Assembly (NCBI GenBank): GCA_013397865.1
Contig: VZTI01000413.1
Span: forward strand, 58,894 to 122,893
Direction: 5' to 3'
DNA from: Struthidea cinerea
Taxonomy: Eukaryota > Chordata > Aves > Passeriformes > Corcoracidae
Length of the DNA: 64,000 nt
The notes beneath the pieces were generated by a model that was not told the origin of the DNA, made no database searches, and saw only the letters and a list, made by a program, of their open reading frames with translations. The position numbers and the translations under genes were made by a program. Shown piece after piece: positions 1-15,100 of the stretch; the stretch's first letter is position 1; each line of letters begins with the position of its first letter.

Positions 1-133
1 TTACTTTATGCCAGAAATAAAAGCAGATATAACACCTTCTCTCCTTTTTATTACTTTTAGAACTAGTACAGCTTCCCTTGGTAAAGTTTGACTTTTCCTG
101 CAATAAAGTGCTTGTGATTCCAATTTGTTTTAG

Positions 134-197
134 AAAGATGGTGCAGTTACAAGTATTACTGCTTGAGAATAATCCTTTGCAATCTCCACCAGCACAA
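134..197 (+). CDS. LRCH1: LRCH1 exon, end of last leucine-rich repeat
   Basis: A 64-base exon follows a ttttag acceptor and ends at a gtaagt donor. Its first base completes a codon from an exon outside the window, and it ends in phase 0. It encodes KMVQLQVLLLENNPLQSPPA and one further Gln. The LxxLLLENNPLxSPP pattern is the capping end of an LRR array. Confidence 0.9.
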
Positions 198-3100
198 GTA
201 AGTAACAGCTATAATTTAAATTGTGCCTGAATATTGGATGGCTGCTAACACTTTAGATTATAAAATGTCACCTTCTGCAATTGCAGGCTTCTGAATTTCA
301 TTCATCACAGACATTAGTTGTTGATACCTAAGTAAGACATAAAATATATCCTATGTTCTCAATATGAATTTGTACACCACTTAAACCAACGCAAGTCTAG
401 AAGGTGTCCATTCTGTTAGCTGTTTGTTTATTTTTTTAATTTCTTTCTGCATATGAAACTTAATGTTGGAATGTGTGTATAATTTTGAAAAAGAGTAGTG
501 ATAAACTTCCTAGGTAATTTTTTTTTCTGTTAAAAAGAATCCAGTTCTAGAAGGTTCTACAGTGATTTGCTATTTACTTAAAAATATGCAGATGGTCTAA
601 AACATAATCCATGTGAAATTTATTTCACTTTATAGTGTAAGTTTATAGATTGTGATACACAAAGAAATAAAACTCCTCTTTGAAACTATAGGCCACTCTG
701 AGTAATAAAGATAAAGGAATGCAACCTGTGCTTGCTGCTTAAGGACAATTCTGTTGTTGTTGACTTACTGAACAGTATACTCAAACTGCACCTCTGAAAG
801 CTACAATTGTTCTAGATCAACAGCTGTTGAAATACTTAAGAATTTTTATTACATTGGAGAAATGCTTTTCATAATCAATAGTGATGCTGTCTTTAAACTA
901 AAAAAAATACAAAGCAAATTGAAGTGTGCTCTTAAAGAAAATTCTGAAATGAAAATAAATTGCATCATAAGTATGCTTGGACACTACTAAAAACAATGTG
1001 ACCAAGCATGTAAAGAGCACACTGGTTAATTAAATGTCATTATACACTGATTTTGAAAAATAATTAATTACTCACTTTATAGTTAGTAATAGGCCATACC
1101 ATATATTTTAATGTATTTTTTTTGAGTTAGAAGCTCATTTGAATTTTTGTAAAGTAGAATACATTATTTTCTTGTTTTCAGTCTTAGTCTCTGAGGGTAT
1201 TTATACCGATACACACAAATAATTGAGTAGATAATTGAAGTACTTTGTAATTTAAAAAAAAATGAGTAAAATCTGTTTTCCTTTAAGTGAAATTTATAAT
1301 ATTAGTTGAATTTCAGGGAGGTTTACACTAAGTGACACTTGAAATAAATTACTTTTTTCATTCTTGTTATAAACCGAACTTTTTCTTTGTCTGACAGATT
1401 TGTACAAAGGGTAAGGTGCATATATTCAAATATCTGACTGTACAGGCCTGTCAGATCAAAACAGCAGACTCACTGTATCTTAATGCCATAGAACCACAGC
1501 ATTTGCCCCAACCTGTGGAAGAGAGGTATGTATGAAAGTCTCACTTTGTTTTTTCATGTAACACTTATGAACAATGAAATAGTATTTATCTTTAGAGTCC
1601 ACAGTTTTGTTTCTCTAGATGCTATTTAGAGTGTACTTTTTTGCACAGAGATTTCATTTGCTTTGATTTAATTTAAACGAATTTGCTTTTATTCTAATGA
1701 AATTCCTGTAAGAGTTTAGAAAATTAAAAATCAGTTCTTATTAAAGTTAGCAGCACATTAGTTAGAAGTTTAAAAATGAACCTTAGTTTAAATCTACCCT
1801 CTTTCTAGTGTACTCCTGGAATACATTGAAAACAATCAAATGGTAGTTACATTATGAGGTGTTGGATCTATCTATCTGTCAATCTATCAACGCATTAAAT
1901 AAATTTTAATTTCATCTGTTACTTCATGATTTATATGTTTTATGATTTATATGTGATTTATATGTTTACACATTCATGACATAGTAATCTTAATCTTTTT
2001 TAATTCATCCAAAGTCATCTGTCAAACAAAGAGAACTGCATGAATGTTGAGATGCTTTTAAAATGAAGTGTGCTGATTTGTTAGCAAAGTGAGGCAAAGT
2101 CTTCTGTGTCTTGCATCAGACTCAGGAAATGTCATCTTGTACCATGGTTTAAGGACAGGAACCAGATACAAAGCAGTTCCTTTCTGTGAGAATCTCCATA
2201 GCTGGTTGGAAATCAGCTTTTAGCCCAGTCTTTGCTAACATGGGCAGTGTAATATAATCAATCAGAGAAAGTGTAATATCTTTGAAGAGAAGTACTCAAT
2301 GAAAACGAAGTGTTGATATGAATAATAATAGAGATGTTACTGTTAAAACCATGGGAGGAAAAAAGCCAAGAGCTGTTATGGAATCTCCTTTTCAGTCATC
2401 TCAGTAAGGTTTCAAATAAATTGTTTTTCTCCATGTACCTTTGGAGATCCCTTTGTGAATTTCTATCAGATAAATGGCAAAGGTGAGAAGAATCCAGGAT
2501 GAAGAGTAGGTTTTCCATTTGGGAAACACCTACTGGTTTTCTGTTTTGTTCTTTTAGTATACAAGAAAATTGACAGGAATGTCATGTGCTGTCTGATATT
2601 TTGGTCATATTGAAGAATATAGATTAGGGTAAGGGGATGATACAGAGTAGATTTCCAAAGGCAGTTTCTACAAAACAATACTCAGTGTTTACTGATGAGA
2701 GGTAATTCAAAATTAGTATTAATTAATCATATACCTTATTCATGTGAAGACTGATAAAGCTCCTTTCTTAAATTGCTGTGTCAATCTGATTTCAGTATCA
2801 CAGCTTTTAGGATAGCAAGTAAAGGGATAATAAGGTATATCTTAAAAAAAGTTAGGTGATGAGAGTATTGCATCTAATAGTGCGCTTTAAAATGAGTAGA
2901 GGTCATATTGGGTAATGAAACCAGAACAGAGAGCAGTTGCTGTTATTACAGTAATTTTCTTTAAAACCTAAATTCCAAAGTCTATTTTAAGGCACCAAAA
3001 GGAGGTTTCTGTGTTAATAATTACTTCAAGCCTCAGGGAGGTATTAGTTAATTTTTAATGGATCAATGGTTGCAATTAAATGACTTGACTCTAGTTTGAG

Positions 3101-6100
3101 TTTTACTATTTTGGATGCTTCTCCCATGGCTAAATTGCTTCAGTTGGATTCCTGTGCTGCTTAGCTAGTAACTAAGCAGTTTTGCCTAGTGTATAGACAA
3201 AAGCAAGCTAATAGCAGATGATTTCTGTTGCTTCATTAATCATTAGGCTAACTAGCTATTCAATCTGATATATTTTACCATCACCAGATTGTAAATTTTT
3301 AGTATTTACCGTACTACGCTATTTCACCTTCTACCATTAAGAATTGTTCAAAATTTGCTCAGAGTTGAGTGACACCAGGACAAAATTTGAACATAAATAC
3401 TGTGATGGCTTTTTAATGATTTTTAATTTTTTTTATTCACATCTAGCATTGATGACATCTACCCAAGTAAAAAGGATTCAGATTCAGGAGTTGGTAGTGA
3501 TAATGGTGATAAACGTTTGTCAGCAACAGAGGTAAGTTACCTTCATTGTGTGTCCAGCTCCTCTTCCAGCACTCATATTTTGACTGTGTTTTAAGTTGGG
3601 TAATAATGCGAAAAGATTTTTAGACTTAAAAACTGTGCAACCACATCCTTGACAAGAATTTTACACTGAGAAATGGCTAAAGCAAAGATAAAAGGAGACT
3701 GGGATTTTTAAAATTTTTTTAATTTTTTTTTGTCTGTACCCTGTCTGTCAATGAGATACTTGCTTCCAAATGGTGACAGACTTACCAACAGTGAAAATGC
3801 TCTACAGTTTTCTGGCAGTTTACGTAATCTAGGGAATGAGAAAGAAACCAGAATTCATGTCTGCTGTTTTCAACAAAGTAAACATGCTAACAGGTTACAA
3901 GCTGATGACTTCTCACATATTTTCCTCTTTGCCTGATTACTCTTTCCTGTTGGGAATCAATGGTGCCCAGTCCCAATATGTTCTGTGATGTGGTTATGGC
4001 AGATTGCTATAGTGTTGAAACTTTAGAAACTTTGCAGATCTTAATGTGTTTAAGCGTTCTGGCAGCTAGGCAATGCTGAAAATAAACCTTCAGATCTTTT
4101 CCTGAACTTTGCTGTCTGACTGAGCAAAGAGAAAGAATAGCTTTGTGGGACTAGTCTTGTCCTAAGCAGTTAGAACTGACTTTCACAGAGGTTGTTTTTT
4201 TCTGAGGCACTGCTCAGCTGAACAGGGCACTGAATGTACATGGAGTTGAACTGAATACATAATGATAAATAAGTAAATAATTAGCAGTACAAATCAGTGA
4301 TGATCTTTCTGAAATGCACAATAATGGGATTTGTGGTCTGACCTAATGGGAAATACCTCACAATAAAAGGATGACCTTCTTGCTACTTAAAATAATTTTA
4401 TACTGATTCTTTAGTGTTTTTCTCTTCCTTTGAGGACAAGGGATTCTGTTTCTTTAGGAATAAATGTACGAAGAATCAAGCTTAGATACTGAATTTATAG
4501 TTACTAAAAAGCAAATTGAACATGAATCCACTTACACACTGATTGGTCTTTTAAATACAGTAGAACTTTAAAATACCCCATGTGAATTTCCAAGTGTTTG
4601 GGCAAGTTCTTGGTAGATGGAAGTGAAGCAGAATTGTTATGATTTCTAGCCAATTCTCTAATGGTTTTCCTCTAGCTGTAAGAGCATGCAGTCCATTCAG
4701 GGACATTTACAAACTGTTTTGCCAGTCTTACACTTCCTGAAGCTCAGTTGGCTTGTTAATGAAACTCTTATTGCAGAATTTCCTCTTTACCTATAAATAT
4801 CACCTTTAGTAAATAGATCATGTTACCTGTAATCAAAATACAGCAATTGAAATGCTGGAAAAGATAATTTAAAGACTACCAACAGTGAACCAATACATTT
4901 TTAATAGCACAAAGATTTTTTTATATGAGAACAATTTACTCATTCTATCCCCACCTTGACTGCTGCTCTACTATTAAGGAGAAATAGATGCTGAGATCAG
5001 TAATCCCAAATGCATTTGGTAATAAATTTACCACTCGCTTTCTTTCTGATGTGACCTTTAGTACCTGTGTAAGACGTGGGAATTGTTCAAGAAATTTTAG
5101 CATGATGCAAATACAGGTTCGCATATGTTACTAATTACAGTCAGAAAGTTACATACCAAACATTGGATAAACATTAAATGATCAGTCATAAAACAATCAT
5201 TAAAACATGTTTCTGGGCTTTTTCTTTAGGTAGTGGCTATTGAGTTTCTACTCTTTTACAGAAAATGCTACATCATTTTCATGTGTGTAACTTCATAACA
5301 TAGAAAGAATCACTTGTTTGAACACTAATGTAGTCTTTAGGAAGTTTGCCAATTGACTTTGGATGAATACACATAGGAGGGAGTACTTGATGAAATGAAC
5401 TGTTTATGTATCTCTCTCTGACTTGGTAGGGTCATTACAGCATCAATTTTCACAGCTAGAGCCGTCTTGGGCATTTCAAGTGAAAGAGATGTTTTGTAGT
5501 GTTGCTGTAAAATTGATCACTGCAACTTGAAGGCAAATTCTGCCTTAAGGCAGTGTACCATGTACCTCATCTTTCAGGAAAAAAAATATAGCGTTTTGAT
5601 TAATTTTCCCACTTCCTTTGGCCTTATTTTTTCTTTTGTTAAAATTCATTAGAGTGAGATTAGAATTGTGTCTCTGCTTTAATACCCATGTGAGTGATGC
5701 ACTGGTACCAGCAGGAATGTATATGAAGAATATTTCAAAGTCCATCATCTGAATTCTGTCTTAATAACGTTAGGTATTTTGATTCTTATATGTCTGTTGT
5801 AATCTGTTGCTGTCTGAATAAAAAATAAAACTGTGGAAGAAGGAAGTTGGATACAGTATTTCACCTGTGAAGGAGCGATACTTTTGTATTATCCAAAGCT
5901 GCTTTGGGTAGTGTTTGTTTCATAGTATACTGGCAGGAAACACCTGGAAAATCAGTTGCAGAATTCTGTAGGTCCTGAAGTCAGACATAGCCTGTTAAAG
6001 GAATTTTTTTCTATTTCCAAATTGAATGGTCTGTTCCTTTTTTCATACCAACACTCCAAAATATTTTCTTCAAAGTGTGTGTTACTCTTCTGAGAAAAGA

Positions 6101-9100
6101 AAAGTGTACCTGTTTAGGATCCAGAACTTCTAATAATATGTGTAGGAACATATTACTGTACTATTTTCGAAGGATAGATGAAAAATTAACACAACATGAA
6201 CTTTGATCTAGGATAATTAAATATAGTGCTTAAATGTCACATGAGATACAGCCTGAAAGAAAGAGAAGGAACTTCACTCTAACCTTGGTTGTCTGCATGA
6301 ATTTATACTGTACCTGTATTTTTTTTTTATAAACTGTTGGATTGTCATTGCTTCAGATGTAAAAGAACAGTGACTTTTGTGCTTAGAATACTTGGAGCAT
6401 CATTTATTTTCTGTTTGAGCTACTAATTTGTTTCATTTTAAAATATCATTAATTTTAAAATTCAAAATTTATTTTGAAAAAGCTTTATGGAGCCCCTGAA
6501 CATCCTTTTGAATTTTTTTCTCCTTAAGCAGAAGAATACAGGAGTGAAGTCATAGAGTTAATAATATGTAGTTTGTTTATCAGAAAGACCAGTCATCGTG
6601 GTCCATGTTTACAACATGTTTTGAGTCCAAGGTATTCTTGGAAAATAGGAATAAGCGCATGTATATTTGACAGAGTTTTTAAGAGCAAGGTAAATTTGCT
6701 CCATCCTTTATCACAAACTTTAGCTGCAGGAGTTAGAAAAAAATACTTTCTACATGGAATATGAACATATAAAAGTAGCAAGAATGGCAAACTTCTAGTA
6801 GAAGCTAGCTAGAATTAAATAACTGAGTATATGTAACGCAGTCCCATTTCTTTGCAGATCTTTTTTGTTACAATGGTCTGAACTGATAAAATGGGAAATA
6901 TAATTTCCTTTAAAATATATAATCTTCAAGGATATGGAACAAACTGCTATATATGTATTACAGCAGTTATAATTACAGAATAGGTGTATGGAAAATGTAC
7001 GCACAGAGTAGCAAGTTACAGAAACTCAGAGCGTTTAAAGAATGAGCAACACCCATGGGTTTGCTGGAGAACACATTTGCAAAGTTCAGAGACTGCTGTG
7101 ATGGTAAGTTCTCTTTCTCAGGAGAACAACAATAAAACCTTGGCCTCTTCTGCAAACTGTGGTTTTGGTCTAGTTCGCCTCAGGAGGGAGCGTGAGCAGG
7201 TCCCACTTGAGCAGGTCACTGCTGGCTCTGCAAAGAAACAGAGCTGTAGTGGCCTGGGACAGAAGTGTGTCAGTGCTTCCTTGTGCAGCTGCTATCTGTA
7301 AAGTCATAGACGGGATAGGCTTGTAGATACAAGTAATGTGATTTAGTGTACCAGCTAATACAGCTGAAAAGAATGGGAGAGCTTTTAAGTGAGAAAAGGC
7401 TAGTGTACTTGAGAGTTTACGATTTTTTTTTTCAGCTCTGTCAGTTAATATAATTAAAGGTGTTTCCTTGGTCTGCAAAGTTCGTCTTGCTTGCTCTTGG
7501 CATTCAGTTCAGAAGCTTCATGGTAAAGCAGGGCAGAATAGTCTTGGAGGGAAAGAAAAAAAGGACTGTGATGTGAGGCCCAGTGTTTCTGCAGACTTTG
7601 GTGGCTGCAAGGAGCCCCTATTTTCAGCTGCCCCAGGGAAGCACAAGAGAGCAGCACAGTGCAGTGGTGTCACTGGAAGGAGAGGACTAGTGCAATGAGG
7701 AAGACAGGAAAAGAGGACATAGGAATTGTTCTGCTTGGCAAACCTCCTGTGAGCATGTATTCAGCGTGACTACAACTTCTTGCAACAGGATGTGGTCATG
7801 TTAGATGCTCTGGTATCTTCTCTTATATTAATTTGTAGCCCTTTAGTGAGCACTCTTGTTACTATGTACATTTTTGTCATTCTTGGTTTGAGCTGGAGCT
7901 AGTGTTTCTCTTATTTTTTCCTAGCCATCTGATGAAGATACTATCAGCTTTAATGTTCCAATGTCGGACATTGTGGAAGAAGATCATATTATAAAGGATG
8001 ATTCAGGTCACCATGCTAACTCAAGAAAAGGTTGGAATGTAAAAATGTGGAGGTTAAATACAGGGAAATTCTGTGGTTGATTCCGTGCCTGCCTACCTAC
8101 CCGGAAGGCTTTGGGCATGCATATGCAACCTGTTTGAAATTTTTAATGTGGTTTGAATTTAAACTTTGTTTTTGAACTCTGCAATTTAATACAAGTAAAT
8201 TATGTTGAGTAACAAATGTTGAGCTGAACCAGAAATCATTCTTCTATCGTTTTTGTTTTTCACTGCTGTTCTTAGTGGAGTTCCATCAAGGATCTTCTCA
8301 TGTGTTTGTCAATGATAAGTCGCGAGAAACAGGAAACCAGTTTGATGAATCGGATACTCTTACTACTGAATTTATGAGCTACATTAAGGTAAGTTTGTGA
8401 CAATGTTAAGTGGGGGGAAATATTTTCACTACTTTCATGAGTGCAATGTTTTAAAAAAGATACATAAGGCAAAAATAAGCAGGTAGGTTTAAAATTATTG
8501 CAATTGATCTAGGACAACTAGATAGCTAACTGTTTCTAGGATAGGTGAGAGATATGCTTTAACTATGTTTAAGGCTTTAAGGAAAAATGGCAGGTGTGTT
8601 CTGTGCTACTTGCATTATATTCTGATTTGAGTGATTTATTGTATTTGTTACATTGCTAAAATGCGAGATGACTTTGCACTAGCTGTGGTGGATGAAGTTT
8701 TGAAGTAATGTTATGGTAGTAAAATACATTTTCTTAACTTTTTAAACATCATAGTAGCAATTGAGAGATCCATAAAGACAAATTATATCGCCTTCTAGAG
8801 TAAGTGCTGCATTTTTGTTGTCTTATGGTGTGTACCCTTGTTATAGGAAAACATCGTGGTCTTTATTCCTGTAAGGTGAAGAAAGGTGAAAAAGAATGGC
8901 TTTATTCATTCTGCTAGGGATTGTCACTGGGACATGAGCCATCATTGGAGAATGTTAGAGAAGCTGGTACACTCTTTAGTGTCACATACAGCAGAATTGG
9001 GTAGAATTTAGTGATACAGGATGATGCAACCGATGTGCCAAACACATGACACAAAAGAGGATAAGCCTCTGTTTTCTGCTGTTCATTCTCTACAAGTACA

Positions 9101-12100
9101 AATACACATTCATTCAAAGAGCTTCTGTCTTTACTGGCAGCTTTAGTGGTCCTGCCTGTCTGAGATGAAAAAGTTGCAAAACACCAAGTGGGAGCATAAA
9201 AGAGACTCAAGTTTTCAAATAAGTAGCTCTTCGTATTTATAGGTGTGGGAGATCTAATTTATGGCTCCATTGACCCCAAAATAACTGGCTGACTGATACA
9301 AATTCCTGGATGCAACTTTTGTTCCAATTTGTTCCTTTTAAAATAGAAATTATTCATGACTGTCATAATTGTCAAATATGAATCCTGTTAATAATCATGC
9401 ATGAAGTACATAATTGCTACTGTTTGCATGTTTGGAATTTCCTTGCTTTGTAAACAAATCTGGCTGCAGTAGGAGAGCAAGTAGGAGGAGAGTTGGGATC
9501 GTGGTTAATTGAAGCATTGTTTCTATATGCCAGAAAGTCACAAATGGAATCTGGGACATAGAACAAAGAATTCTTATGCTGCTTGACTTTCTTTTTACAG
9601 TTAAAGGAGGGTAAGGGCTGTTGACCTCAATTAAATTTTCTGAATAGAAGATCTTGTAATCAGTATCTTAAAAGGGGATAGAGTGAGGAATAGAGCAGAA
9701 GTGTTGGATTGCTTCAACCAGCCAGCCTAAAATGTTACATAAATTAGGTCAGTGCTGAGTCAGAAAGCAAAATTTATCTGCCTCCTGAATTGCAAAGTTC
9801 AGTTCTCATTATCACTTTTGTCTGCTTACAGAGCAGAGCAGCAGAGTGTGATGAGTTATTGAGAATAGAAGAGGACACGCAATGGCAAGCAGACGAAATG
9901 TGAGTATTTTTTATGTATCTATAAATAATTAGCTGTGTCATTTAATTAGTTTGACCAGGACTGGTATTACTTTGGTGTTTAATAATTTTGTAGATTTGGA
10001 GGCATGGCAATAGCATAACCTTGCACTTCGTGAGTGCTCAGTGTTTTACATTTTATTGCTGAATAGAATGGATGTTATATTACAACAAATTAATTTGTAT
10101 GCCCCAATAATTTTTATCTATGTAGAATGCAATCTTTTTTATTAGGTATTTTGATATTTTGTTTATTAAAGGCATTGCTGAAAAAAAACCATCAAAACTT
10201 GTAAGATCTAAATTTAATGTACATTTTAAAAATCAGTTTAATTAGAAAACATACCTCATTTTTTTTCTTACTTGTCATAATTTTAACCTTGAAGCAATCA
10301 TTAGTTTATAGATATTAATTTCAGAGTAGAACAAGTGAACATCAGTTGCTGAAATGAGTGCATAAGGAAAGGGAATTCAACATGACTGTACTGTGAAGTT
10401 GTCACTCATCAGAACAGTGTAGTCCTATGTAATATAAAAAAAAGACCCAAACCTGAAGGGAGGAAAGAATAAGTAGTTTCTGAAAGAGCCTTACTGGCAG
10501 AAGTAATGGGAGGTTGTATTTCTACTCCCCCCAAAAAATTACAATTGTTGAAAAGCAAAAGAAAGCAAGCTGGCCCTTATAAAAATTCATTATATTTACT
10601 ATTCATGCTGAAACAATGCATGGGATGAGTGCCTTTAAGAGGCAGATATTGGTAAATAAATTTTCAGTTTTAGAAGTCATTCTGTTTAATTGAAAGCTAA
10701 AAGTTTTACTTCATCACATTTACTTACGTATGCATTAGATTGAGGGGCTTTGTTAAGGACAAAGTGTTGGAGAGTTTTTTCAGAAGAAGCTCTTTCCATA
10801 AATTCAGCACATACCAGTGTGCAGAGAGGCTGTTTTTCCCTTATAGGTTTTGCATGCCAGTTGGAAGGTGGAGCTCACACGTCGAAATTTAGACTACCCA
10901 TGATAATTGCTGTTGTACCTTTTTGTTGAATGTTTTTGTTTTCTGTTATAGAATAAATTTATCAGAAGAACAAACTATTGATATAGCAATGATAGAACAA
11001 CTAAGAGAAGCAGTAGATTTATTACAAGATTCCAACAGGTATGCTTACAATAGCTGATATAATATAATAATAATATAATGCAATATATTTTAAAATTTTT
11101 TCTGAGCTACATTAGAGTTCTTTTTTAACTGACAACTGAAAGCTCTCTGGAGTTACCAAGTGCTTTGTTGGCATACCAGTGTGTGCAAGGTAGTTAAGAA
11201 GGAAACTCACGTTCTCTCTCGAGTATCTAGACAAGATTCCCCGTAAATTAAGAAGGTACAAAAGAAACCTAAAATCAGAGGTGTGGACACCCCTTAACCG
11301 TTCATCTCACGTACACTACTGTGATATACTGATGTTTTGTCTAGGATTGTCACATTTCTTTTGGAGACTATAAATTTTCCTCTTACTCATGCTTGGTATA
11401 TATCGTTGGAATGAGAAGGGCTTCCGGCCCATCTTCATGCCAATTCAATGAAGCACATAAAGGAGATGCCTGAATTAATGATGGAGTTTCTTTAGTTTTC
11501 TGAAATCCAAAGGAGAAAGAGGAAGAGGCGAAGAAAGTTACTTAGATTTCCCCTGACTACAGATGGCAAGATTTTATAATTTAGATGCCCGTTTTAAGTG
11601 GCCAAAGTCACACAGAATAGCTCTAGAGCTGTGGCTAGACAAAGGAATAAGTATTTAAAAGAAAACAAGTGCTTGCCCTACTGGAAAAGTCTGACAATAG
11701 TGGTGTCTGTAGTTCTGTCTGTCCAGATGCTTGCTATTTGCTTTTCTTAATCACCTTCAGAAATTAAGTTCATTCAAAATTCATTTTAATTCTTACTTCT
11801 ATGAGGTAGCTGGTTTACAGCTTCATTTCTCTGAAGATTAGAAACCTCCTTGTCACTTCAGCCTTAAGTATACTTGGTTCTCTTTCCTCCCTTGATAGCT
11901 GCTTGCTTTAGTGACTACACTGTTCTTTACTTTAAATGCCTATTTTGAACCACTTTTTCACCTAGCAGACTTTTGTACTTCTAGGACAGAAATTGATTCC
12001 TGTTAGTATTTCTAGAGAGATGATTAGCTGGCTTTCTTTTGCATCATGTAAAGAATACTTGAATTCTTGAACCATATACTAAATACTTGGATCAAAAATA

Positions 12101-15100
12101 TTTTTGCGTAATGAAATGTTGTAAAATTAGGAAATAGATAACTAGGAAATCTCTTTAGTTCCTTTAGCTTCCTAGTACCATTGCCTCTGCATCTCATATG
12201 AGGCTTATTACTTTGTCGGAAGAGTGTTGTAGTTAGAAAAGGAAAATGTTTGTTTTGGAAAAAAGCATCAGCAAAAATATTTTAATTGTTAGCCTGATAA
12301 ATTTTGTCATTTTGATTTTTTGTTTCCAGACATTGCCCTAATATTTCCCACATATTTAGGTACTTCTATTAAATTAAGAAGGTCAATAAAATACAGAAAA
12401 CATGTTTTTTGTTCACACACAGATGTACTTTCATTAGTACACTATAGTAAATTTTAAAAATTACTTTTAGAAGTGGCTAATTATGTAATGTATTTCTATA
12501 TTTCTCTACTGTTGTTTTTACAGTATGTTGGGGGCTTTATGGCTGCACTTGCTTTTTCTAACCTTAAAATATGAGCATTTATTTTTAATTTTCTGAGCAC
12601 CATATAGGCTTTTGGATATACGCCTCCTGTATATTAGCATCCAGACTTAAGCAGCATGATACATCTGAGTGCCCAGTACTTGTCAAATGATGCTATAGAC
12701 TTTCAGTCCTTTGAGCCATGGGTTTCTCTTTTTTTTTTTTTTAATTACTGGATTTTATGGCATTTTGTTATATACTTGCTTCATATAAAGCAGTGTGAGA
12801 ATTTTTTCTTCACACTGAAGAGGTTTTGTGTTTATCCAGATCCAGAAAGGAATTTAAATACTTCTGCTGCTCCTTAGTTTAAATGCACAAAACTGGCGTT
12901 TGCTTTTAACTTAAACCTATAGCATGTCAAACATTGTAACTTTTTTTTGTGCATCCATATAACTCTGGTGGCTTAGTCAAGATAACCTAGTTGAAATAAC
13001 TAACTCTATTCAGGACTGTTCTTATCTCACACTGAAGGCTCTTTAGGAGTTAGAGAAAACACTGTAGGGGCTGAAGCAGTTGGTGATGCTGGCACACCTC
13101 GTGTACTTACTGGACTTCTTTCAAGCTGTTGTTGCTAGTGGGTGTGATTATCAAACTTGTAAAATCCTTGTCCAGTTACTGTTGGTTTAGCGTTCTGCAG
13201 AATTTAAAATCTTCTTACCCTTTTGCACATAGACAGCATTTCATTTCTGGGAAGGGAGAGGATTTCAGATTCAACCTTTTTCAATATTTTCGATGTTTGC
13301 ATCGGATTTCTGTATTTGCATTCCTGTATTTCCTGCTTTCTTTCATTTTCTGTTTCACTGCTTTATTTTCAGCCACTGTAAATTAAGTGGGAATATTTAG
13401 GCAGGGCTGTGGCTTCCATTTGAGTGCTGGGTTCTAGAGGTTAGATACAGAAATCTGCTGGCTTCTAGAAAATGACATCGTTGTTGGCAGTAAACAGGTA
13501 CTTTTGTTTTGTTAAAAGCCATTCCTCAGGGTGATGTTGCTTTGGCTGAACTGAAGCATCAAGAGGCATTTCCAAAAGCTCTTAAGAGATGATACTGAAC
13601 AGGTTAAAATGATAACTATAAAAGTACGTCATGTATCCATTTGTTGGAAATTAAATGCTGAACAGAATGGTTACCAAAGCTATACCCAGTGCAATGTTTT
13701 TATTTCAAACCTTGCAGATTAAGTATGAGTATTTCAGAGAGCAGTGCTGTGAATCTGTATCCCATGGAACCAGCAACAGTTTTAGAATTTCAGGAGTCTA
13801 CAGTAATGTGTGTTTATATGCCTTCTTTAGGAAAAAAAATTATTTGTTAGATGCATGATGTTCAAGTTGCTACGCAATGAATTACATATTTGCCTTTGTC
13901 TTTATACATAGTGGTCAAATACAGATGGACATGTCTTCTCTTGGTCAGGTATGTTAATGAGTGTATTATTACAAAATATTCTGGGGGGGAAAGACAGAAA
14001 ATGAGCCCACAATTTCATCAGTTAGTGGTCTGCCAAGTAGGGAAGGTAAAAAGTAAGCAGGCTGAAGGACAAAACTAATTCTTCTTTATCATATTTATGG
14101 AATTGTTCTGGGTTTTGTTTCTTTGGTTGTTTTTTTTGTCTCTGTGTGTGTATATGTAAAATTTTTATGTGTTTATCAGCTACTTTTGCATTTTAGTTTC
14201 CTCGCCCTCCCTCCCTGTATGCCAGTTCAGCTATGCATCATCATCTACCATTTGACCCCCCTATCTCCAACTTTTGGTGTAGGAGAACAGTATATTCATT
14301 AAGGATAACCCCAAAATATTTTGGAAAGTAAAAACTAGTGTTTTTCCAGAGTATTGTCACTATAGTTACAGAGAGAGTACAGTTAAAGTATGGGGTTTGA
14401 GTTTTACAGTGTGATATATGTTGCTTATTATTTGTTCTGTATCTGATGAACTGATGTATTTTGTGAAGTAGCTGTTTTAGATTTACCTTATCCACCTGTT
14501 AGTGCTGGAACTGAACTTCTATAGTATCTGCTTACTTCTGTGTGTGCTTTTCATCACCGTATTTTTAAGAAATACTTCAAAGTAATATGCAAAAAAAAAA
14601 AAAAGTTCTATTTCCAGTACTACAGACAGAAGAGTTATTTATCTTACAGAGAGAAAATGCTGAAGAGGAACTGGAATTCCAGAGGAGGAGAGAGTTGATT
14701 ATGGAGAAAGCAAAGCCTGAAGTGAGAACTTGTGAACAGGGTGAAAAATGGTCATTGAGCCAGGTATGGAGATGTCCAGATGCAATAAATGTGGAAATAT
14801 TTGGAATGGATCATTGCATTCTGTCAATTTGTGTGTGGGGATAATGGGTTTAGGCCCACTGGGGGGATTGGGCTTAATTATTTTTTTTTTACCTTAGCAT
14901 GAATCTCAAGGTTTGACTGTAAATGTAAAGTTGATTAAGACTGATCCCTTCAGAAAGAACTTATGTAATACATTCAATAAATGTATTTTTATCCAATAAA
15001 AAGGATAGTAGTTGCAGGGGTTGCTTTTCCCTGGAAAAAAATGTCATCTCAAAGTTAGATCTTCAAGGAAATGAAATACCTGATTCCTCTTCCTCCCTCA

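Noticed and set aside
6984..7301. 105-codon open frame on the + strand with a gtaagt inside
   Set aside because: No acceptor or conserved motif supports an exon; LRCH1 phases already close between 3531 and 7925.
14587..14844. Open frame that starts before and ends after the exon at 14650
   Set aside because: Only the part between the splice signals is supported; the flanks are intronic read-through.
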